Below are positions 59,888 through 64,000 of a DNA stretch of 64,000 nucleotides, piece after piece; position 1 is the stretch's first letter; each line of letters starts with the position of its first letter. The notes beneath the pieces are model-generated. The model did not search any database, was not told where the DNA came from, and was given only the letters and a program-made list of their open reading frames with translations. The translations under genes were made by a program, and so were the position numbers. Source of the DNA: Actinophytocola sp044466355 (GTDB taxonomy: Bacteria > Actinomycetota > Actinomycetes > Mycobacteriales > Pseudonocardiaceae); NCBI RefSeq assembly GCF_044466355.1, contig NZ_JBITMQ010000002.1, forward strand, positions 62,001 to 126,000. The letters are read 5' to 3'.

Positions 59888-61769
59888 CGGCGGTCACCGA
59901 GTGCATGCGGGCCTGCAGTTCGTACAGTTCGGCGTACCGGCCGCGCAGCCGCATGAGGTCCTCGTGGGTGCCCTGCTCGGCCAGTTCTCCGTCGTGCATC
60001 AGGAAGATCCGGTCGGCGTGGCGGACGCTGGCGAGCCGGTGGGTGATCAGCACGACGGTCCGCTCGCGGGCGAGCATCCGCAGCGACTCGTAGACGGCGA
60101 ACTCGGCCTTGGCGTCGAGGGGTGCGGTGGGTTCGTCCCAGATCAGCAGTGGCGCGTCGCGGTAGAGGCCGCGGGCCACGGCGAGGCGCTGCCACTGGCC
60201 GCCGGACAGTTCGACGCCGCCGCGGAACTGCTTGGACAGCAACGTGTTCCAGCCGTCGGGGAGCCTGCCGACGACGTGGTCGGCGCCGGACTGCCCGGCG
60301 GCGTCGCGCAGTGCGAGGCCGCCGGGGTCGGTGCGGTCGTGCCTGCCGACGCGGATGTTGGCCCATGCGGTGTGCGGCCACCGGACGGGGTCCTGCAGCA
60401 CCATCATGACGCGGCGGGCTACGGCGGCGCGGTCGAGTTCGCGGAGGTCGCGGCCGTCCCAGCGGACGTGTCCGGACGTGGGTGCGTAGAGGCCGGCGAT
60501 GAGCTTCGCGAGCGTGGTCTTGCCGGAGCCGTTCTCCCCCACGAGCGCGATGGTCTGGCCGCGTTCGACGGTGAACGTGACGTCGCGCAGGGCCAGCGCG
60601 CGGCCGGGGCTTTCGGGGTAGGCGAAGCTGACGTGGTCGACGTGGATGCGTTCGGGGTCGGTCACGTCGTCCCCGGCGGGTGGGGTGGCGGGCGCGGTGG
60701 CCTCGTCGAGGAAGGCGAGGTAGTCGTTGACGTACATGCCCTGCTCGATGAGCTGGTTGGCGGCGAGCACGAGCCGGTTGAGCGCGGTCGTCGCGACGCG
60801 GATCGCGATGACGGCGGTGCCCGCGACCGCGAGCGGCACCCACCCGGCGTGCACGAGGAGGCCGAGGACGACGTAGGTGACGGCGAGCCCGACGCCGGTG
60901 AGTGCCCGGCCGACGCCGCGGACCCGGGCCTGTGCGACGCCGCGGCGGACGTCCTCGTCGCGCAGGGGGTCGGCGACGAGCCGGTATTCGTGCAGCACGA
61001 ACGGTTCGGCCTGGCAGGCGCGGATCTCGGCGGCGGGTTCGCGTTCGGTGGCGAGTTCGGAGACCATCTGGACGCGCCGGTCGAGGGTGACGGCGCGGGC
61101 GACGCTGGCGTAGGCGAGCATGGCGGACCGCTGCACGGCCCACGCGTCGGGCAGCACGGCGAGGACCAGCACGGGCAGCAGCAGGGGGTGCAGGACGCTC
61201 AGGCTGCTGGCCGCGGCGGCGATCCCGAGGATCGACCCGATCAGCTCGATGAGGTTGTTGGTGGCGCGTTCGAGGTAGAACAGGCCGCGGTCGCGGGCGC
61301 GGTGCATGCGGTCGTGGAAGCGGGCGTCGTCGAATGCGGCGAGGTCGGCGTCGAGGCTGGCGGCGTAGAGCCGTTCCTCGGCCAGGCGGCGGACCGACGG
61401 GGTGATGCGGGCGTGGGCGAGCGCGACGCCGACGTCCATGGCGCCGCGTGCCGCGAACGCACCGCCGACGAGCAGCAGCCCGGGCAGGGCGGCGACGAGC
61501 CGGTCGGCGGTCGGCCCGCTCGCGAGCAGTTCGGTGAGCACCTCGCTGGTGGCGAACAGGCCGAACGCGGCCGCGAGCCCGGAGACGACCTGCATGACCG
61601 CGACGGCGGCCGCGGACCGGGGCGCGGCCTGCCAGATCATCTTCAGGACGGGCCAGGTGACGGCGGGCAGCCCGCGCACGACCCGGCGGGGCACGTCGCG
61701 GCCCGCTTCCTGGTCGAGCTGCCAGTGCGGGGTCTGCAGCGCGCCTTCGCGGGGGTCGGTTTCGGTCAC
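59880..61769 (-). CDS. ABC transporter, fused membrane-ATPase (lanthipeptide export)
   Basis: 629 aa from GTG 61769. An N-terminal transmembrane domain (about 40-330, six helices) and a C-terminal ATPase with Walker A GENGSGKTT, signature VELSGGQ, Walker B LLIWDEPTAPLD and H-loop LITHRL. Half-size exporter, so it would dimerise. No C39 peptidase domain is present, so leader removal must be done by another protein. It lies between the 69-aa ORF and the FAD oxidase with 4-8 nt overlaps. Export of the lanthipeptide or self-protection is the likely role. Confidence 0.92.
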   Translation of the reverse strand: MTETDPREGALQTPHWQLDQEAGRDVPRRVVRGLPAVTWPVLKMIWQAAPRSAAAVAVMQVVSGLAAAFGLFATSEVLTELLASGPTADRLVAALPGLLLVGGAFAARGAMDVGVALAHARITPSVRRLAEERLYAASLDADLAAFDDARFHDRMHRARDRGLFYLERATNNLIELIGSILGIAAAASSLSVLHPLLLPVLVLAVLPDAWAVQRSAMLAYASVARAVTLDRRVQMVSELATEREPAAEIRACQAEPFVLHEYRLVADPLRDEDVRRGVAQARVRGVGRALTGVGLAVTYVVLGLLVHAGWVPLAVAGTAVIAIRVATTALNRLVLAANQLIEQGMYVNDYLAFLDEATAPATPPAGDDVTDPERIHVDHVSFAYPESPGRALALRDVTFTVERGQTIALVGENGSGKTTLAKLIAGLYAPTSGHVRWDGRDLRELDRAAVARRVMMVLQDPVRWPHTAWANIRVGRHDRTDPGGLALRDAAGQSGADHVVGRLPDGWNTLLSKQFRGGVELSGGQWQRLAVARGLYRDAPLLIWDEPTAPLDAKAEFAVYESLRMLARERTVVLITHRLASVRHADRIFLMHDGELAEQGTHEDLMRLRGRYAELYELQARMHSVTADA

Positions 61770-61989
61770 CGTGCCTCCGGGTGGGTGGGCCGCATCAGCG
61801 TGGCGTCGGTTTGCCGGACAGCGGTTCGGGCGGCGGTGTTCAGTCGGGCCGCGTGCGAGTCGCCGGTGAGATCAGTGGTCTGCCGCCGGGGTGCCTCCGA
61901 GACGCCTTCGCGCGGGGCAGGTCCAGTCACGGCGCCTCCGGGGCGGGGTCTTTCGCGCGTGCCGTTCTCGGTCATCGTGTCTCCGGGTC
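61743..61989 (-). repeat. Three diverged copies of a ribosome-binding-site/start unit
   Basis: Around 61975, 61930 and 61769 the minus strand repeats CCCGGAG-(6-8 nt)-start, then a shared CGCGAA about 18-23 nt inside. The copies are 45 and 161 nt apart and are most alike between 61930 and 61769. Confidence 0.7.
61766..61975 (-). CDS. 69-aa ORF coupled between LanM and ABC transporter genes
   Basis: ATG 61975 overlaps the LanM stop (ATGA) and its own TGA overlaps the transporter GTG (GTGA), so it is fully embedded in the operon. The product is Arg/Thr-rich, has no Cys and no hydrophobic segment, so it is not an ordinary lanthipeptide precursor. An internal GTG (61930) has its own GGAGG and would give 54 aa starting MTGPAPREGVSEAP, which closely matches the transporter start MTETDPREGALQTP. 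The DNA around each start is a repeat of the same unit. It may be an expressed small protein or a duplicated, decayed transporter start that keeps ribosomes moving. Confidence 0.5.
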   Translation of the reverse strand: MTENGTRERPRPGGAVTGPAPREGVSEAPRRQTTDLTGDSHAARLNTAARTAVRQTDATLMRPTHPEAR

Positions 61990-64000
61990 GCCGGGCAGCA
62001 GCACGGACGGCAGTGTGCAGTCGGGGTGCATGCGCAGCAGTTGGTAGGCGATGCCGCCGGAGCCGGACAGCATGCTGGGCGAGTACACGTCGCGGGCGAG
62101 TCCGGTGGTGAGGCCGTTGTTCTCCAGGCTGGTCACCACCGTCGCGGTGAGTTCGGTGCGGTCGGCGGGGCGGGCCGCGGCGAGGAGTTCCCAGGCGCCG
62201 GTGTCGCCGTGGCAGAGGGTGTGGGTCCAGCCGAGCCCGCCGTGTTCGGTTGCCGCGACGGCGCGTGCCAGGAGGTCGTCCGCGTGCAGGTCGGCGGCCG
62301 CGAGGCCGACGCCGACGGCGCCGTGGCACCAGGCGGCGACGAGGTTGTCCGGGTCGCGGGGGTCGCGCCAGCCACCCTGTTCTGCGTCGTACCAGGTGTT
62401 CTCGTAGGCAAGGGCGGCGGCGACGAGTTTGTCGTGCCGGGTGTCGCCGGTGGCTTCGGCGAGACGGGCGAGGGCCCAGGCGATGCCGGTGGCGCCGTGG
62501 CCGAAGCCGCCGATGCCGTCGCGCCAGTTGAGGACGGGCCAGCAGGCGTGGCCGTCGGCGGGGCGGAGCGCTTCGGCGGCGAGGCGGTCGCCCGCCCGCA
62601 CCGCGAGGTCGGTCCACCGGTCGTCGCCGGTGCGGCGGGCGAGCGCGAGCAGCGGCACGATCACACCCGCGGTGCCGGTGACGATGTCCGGTGCCTCGCT
62701 GGCGTCGAGCGCCGCGGGCACCTGGTCGGCGAGTTCGAGCGCTTCGGTGAGGTGGTCGAGGGCCAGCCAGCACCAGATCTGGGAGCCGAGGCCGATGTAG
62801 CCGCCCACCGGGTCGGGTCTGCGTTTGGTGGTCGTGGCCTGGTCGAGCCAGTACCGCTGGGTGCGGCGGGCGGTCGCGAGCGTGCCGTCGAGGAGCCCGG
62901 CCAGTTCCGGGACCTCGTCGGCTCGGCCCGCGGTGACCTCGGTGCGGTAGCCGGCGAGGAGGAGTGCGACGCCGAGGGTGCCGCCGTACAGGTCGGGCGG
63001 GAGCGGTGTGGTCTGCCACCCGGACCTGACGAGCACCGGCGCGAACCAGGTGGCGGTGCCATCGTCGCCGCGTACGGCGTGGGCGGCGAGTTCGCGGACG
63101 AGTCCGGCGGCGAGGGCGCGGCGTCGGCGGTCGAGGTCACGGGTGTCGGGTTCGGCCGGGGGCATCCGGTGCAGGTCGGGTTCGGTGCCCTGGTTGAGGT
63201 AGGCGCTGACGAGTGCGGCGCGGGTGACGCGGCGTTCGAGGTCGAGGTCGCCGGTGCGCCAGCGGTCGAGCGCGAGCGTGATCTGGTCGGTGCGTGGTCC
63301 GCAGACGGTGCCCGCGGGGGTGTGCAGCCACCCTTCGGCGGGGGTGGAGGTGAACACGGGGATGTCGCCCGCCCACAGGTCGGCGACCTCCGCGCGGTGG
63401 ACGTCGGTCCCGGCGGGGCCGCGGGTGTTGGCGGAGTGCTGGGCGAGCAGCGCGACGGCCTTGTCCTCGGCCGCGCTGGGGTCGTGCAGGCCGACGGGGT
63501 GCCACAGCATCCTGGCGAGTTCGGCGTAAGCCTCGGAGTCCCGGACGACGACACGGACGACGCAGTCGGCGAACGCGGACAGCAGGGGTTCGAGTCCGCC
63601 TGCGTGGTCGAGCGCGGTGATCCGGTCGGCCATCTCCTCGAACCCGGTGAGCACCTCGCCCCAGTAGCGGTGCAGTTGCGGCCGGGGGCTGGGCAGGTTC
63701 TCGGCGGGCGGGAGCGGCTGTGGCCGGATCACGATGCGGGCGGTGTCGGTGCCCGCGCCGTCGAGGTCGGGCAGCCCGATCTCGGGTTGTTCGCCGGGGA
63801 GCATGCCCATGCCGGACCCGTCGACGCCGCGCCACGCGAGACCGGCGCCGCGGCCGGGCAGCAGGCCCGTGCGCAGGACGGTGCCGTTGAGCAGTTCGGC
63901 GGCGATGTCGGTGGCCTCACCCGCGCCGGTGGGCGGGAACGGGGGCCGGGGCGTGAAGACGCTCTCGCAGTCGACGACGACGGGCACGGGGCCCGCGGCG
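61972..64000 (-). CDS. lanM: Class II lanthipeptide synthetase LanM (second copy, 5'-partial)
   Basis: The frame is open to the right edge (676 visible codons), so roughly the first 350-400 residues are missing. The visible part starts inside the DUF4135 dehydratase at PVVVDCESVF, the same element as VDTEALF in the other LanM. The LanC-like cyclase fills the last 330 residues with zinc ligands in WCHGAVG and LCHGDTG, and GFGHGATG supplies the HG motif. It is clearly not a duplicate of the left-hand LanM: identity is low outside motifs. First visible gene of an operon with a 69-aa ORF, ABC exporter and FAD oxidase. The precursor gene is probably beyond the window. Confidence 0.92.
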   Translation of the reverse strand, partial: AAGPVPVVVDCESVFTPRPPFPPTGAGEATDIAAELLNGTVLRTGLLPGRGAGLAWRGVDGSGMGMLPGEQPEIGLPDLDGAGTDTARIVIRPQPLPPAENLPSPRPQLHRYWGEVLTGFEEMADRITALDHAGGLEPLLSAFADCVVRVVVRDSEAYAELARMLWHPVGLHDPSAAEDKAVALLAQHSANTRGPAGTDVHRAEVADLWAGDIPVFTSTPAEGWLHTPAGTVCGPRTDQITLALDRWRTGDLDLERRVTRAALVSAYLNQGTEPDLHRMPPAEPDTRDLDRRRRALAAGLVRELAAHAVRGDDGTATWFAPVLVRSGWQTTPLPPDLYGGTLGVALLLAGYRTEVTAGRADEVPELAGLLDGTLATARRTQRYWLDQATTTKRRPDPVGGYIGLGSQIWCWLALDHLTEALELADQVPAALDASEAPDIVTGTAGVIVPLLALARRTGDDRWTDLAVRAGDRLAAEALRPADGHACWPVLNWRDGIGGFGHGATGIAWALARLAEATGDTRHDKLVAAALAYENTWYDAEQGGWRDPRDPDNLVAAWCHGAVGVGLAAADLHADDLLARAVAATEHGGLGWTHTLCHGDTGAWELLAAARPADRTELTATVVTSLENNGLTTGLARDVYSPSMLSGSGGIAYQLLRMHPDCTLPSVLLPGDPETR

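Noticed and set aside
61766..61975. Lanthipeptide precursor gene
   Set aside because: The 69-aa product has no cysteine, and its start resembles duplicated transporter sequence; it does not meet the basic requirement for lanthionine formation.

Overview
The window is a stretch of a very GC-rich actinobacterial chromosome. The strong GC bias at third codon positions, frequent GTG starts, DasR-type operators, a DUF742 protein and the general gene repertoire suggest a filamentous actinomycete. The style is that of the Pseudonocardiales (Saccharothrix/Lentzea/Actinosynnema type), but I cannot fix the genus. No tRNA, rRNA or CRISPR array was seen. Most of the window is accessory: secondary metabolism, secreted polysaccharide hydrolases, and several multi-gene cassettes of the kind seen in defence, conflict or stress systems.

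Layout. 1-5.9 kb: the 3' part of a class II lanthipeptide synthetase, a small possible precursor and a large LuxR-type (LAL) regulator. 6.0-7.9 kb: a 215-aa unknown followed by an XRE-HTH/ImmA-type metalloprotease. 7.9-9.6 kb: a DUF47/Pit phosphate-uptake pair. 9.5-12.6 kb (minus): a tightly overlapping three-gene operon made of an alpha-helical unknown, a P-loop ATPase with an odd Walker A, and a class I aminoacyl-tRNA-synthetase-like enzyme fused to an ASCH domain. Its first start codon lies inside a 21-bp inverted repeat. 12.7-16.2 kb: a PrnB-like protein, then a zinc-knuckle/coiled-coil protein divergent from a tyrosine recombinase. 16.2-20.4 kb: a MASE1 membrane protein and a membrane-anchored GH67-like hydrolase. 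20.3-25.2 kb (minus): a subtilase, a 164-aa protein and a TPR-CHAT protease. 25.5-30.3 kb: an exported metallo-beta-lactamase-fold protein, a membrane-anchored PQQ-like propeller and two paralogous membrane proteins. 30.3-33.2 kb: an ABC-F resistance-type ATPase with a leader peptide, and a GH11 xylanase. 33.3-40.5 kb (minus): a five-gene SWIM / unknown / vWA / MoxR / DUF5682 operon, followed by the remnant of a serpin. 41-53.8 kb: an M23 peptidase, an ankyrin/propeller fusion, a GH13-LLM oxidoreductase pair, a DUF2330 protein, a purine permease, an orphan DUF742 protein, a SRPBCC protein, a BASS-family transporter and a divergent NAD-dependent DNA ligase. 53.8-58.5 kb: a DasR-controlled GH18 chitinase and a secreted streptogramin-lyase-like propeller. 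58.5-64 kb (minus): a second lanthipeptide operon (LanM, 69-aa ORF, ABC transporter, BBE-type FAD oxidase), cut by the right edge.

How the genes work together. The two edges each carry part of a class II lanthipeptide pathway. On the right, 4-8 nt overlaps tie modification, export and a probable oxidative tailoring step into one transcript. The xylanase, chitinase and probably the GH67-like protein serve polymer degradation, with the chitinase under GlcNAc-responsive DasR operators. The MoxR-vWA-DUF5682 and CHAT-subtilase operons look like NTP-dependent and proteolytic response systems. The least explained unit, and my best candidate for an undescribed system, is the 9.5-12.6 kb ASCH/aaRS-like operon with its start-codon hairpin.
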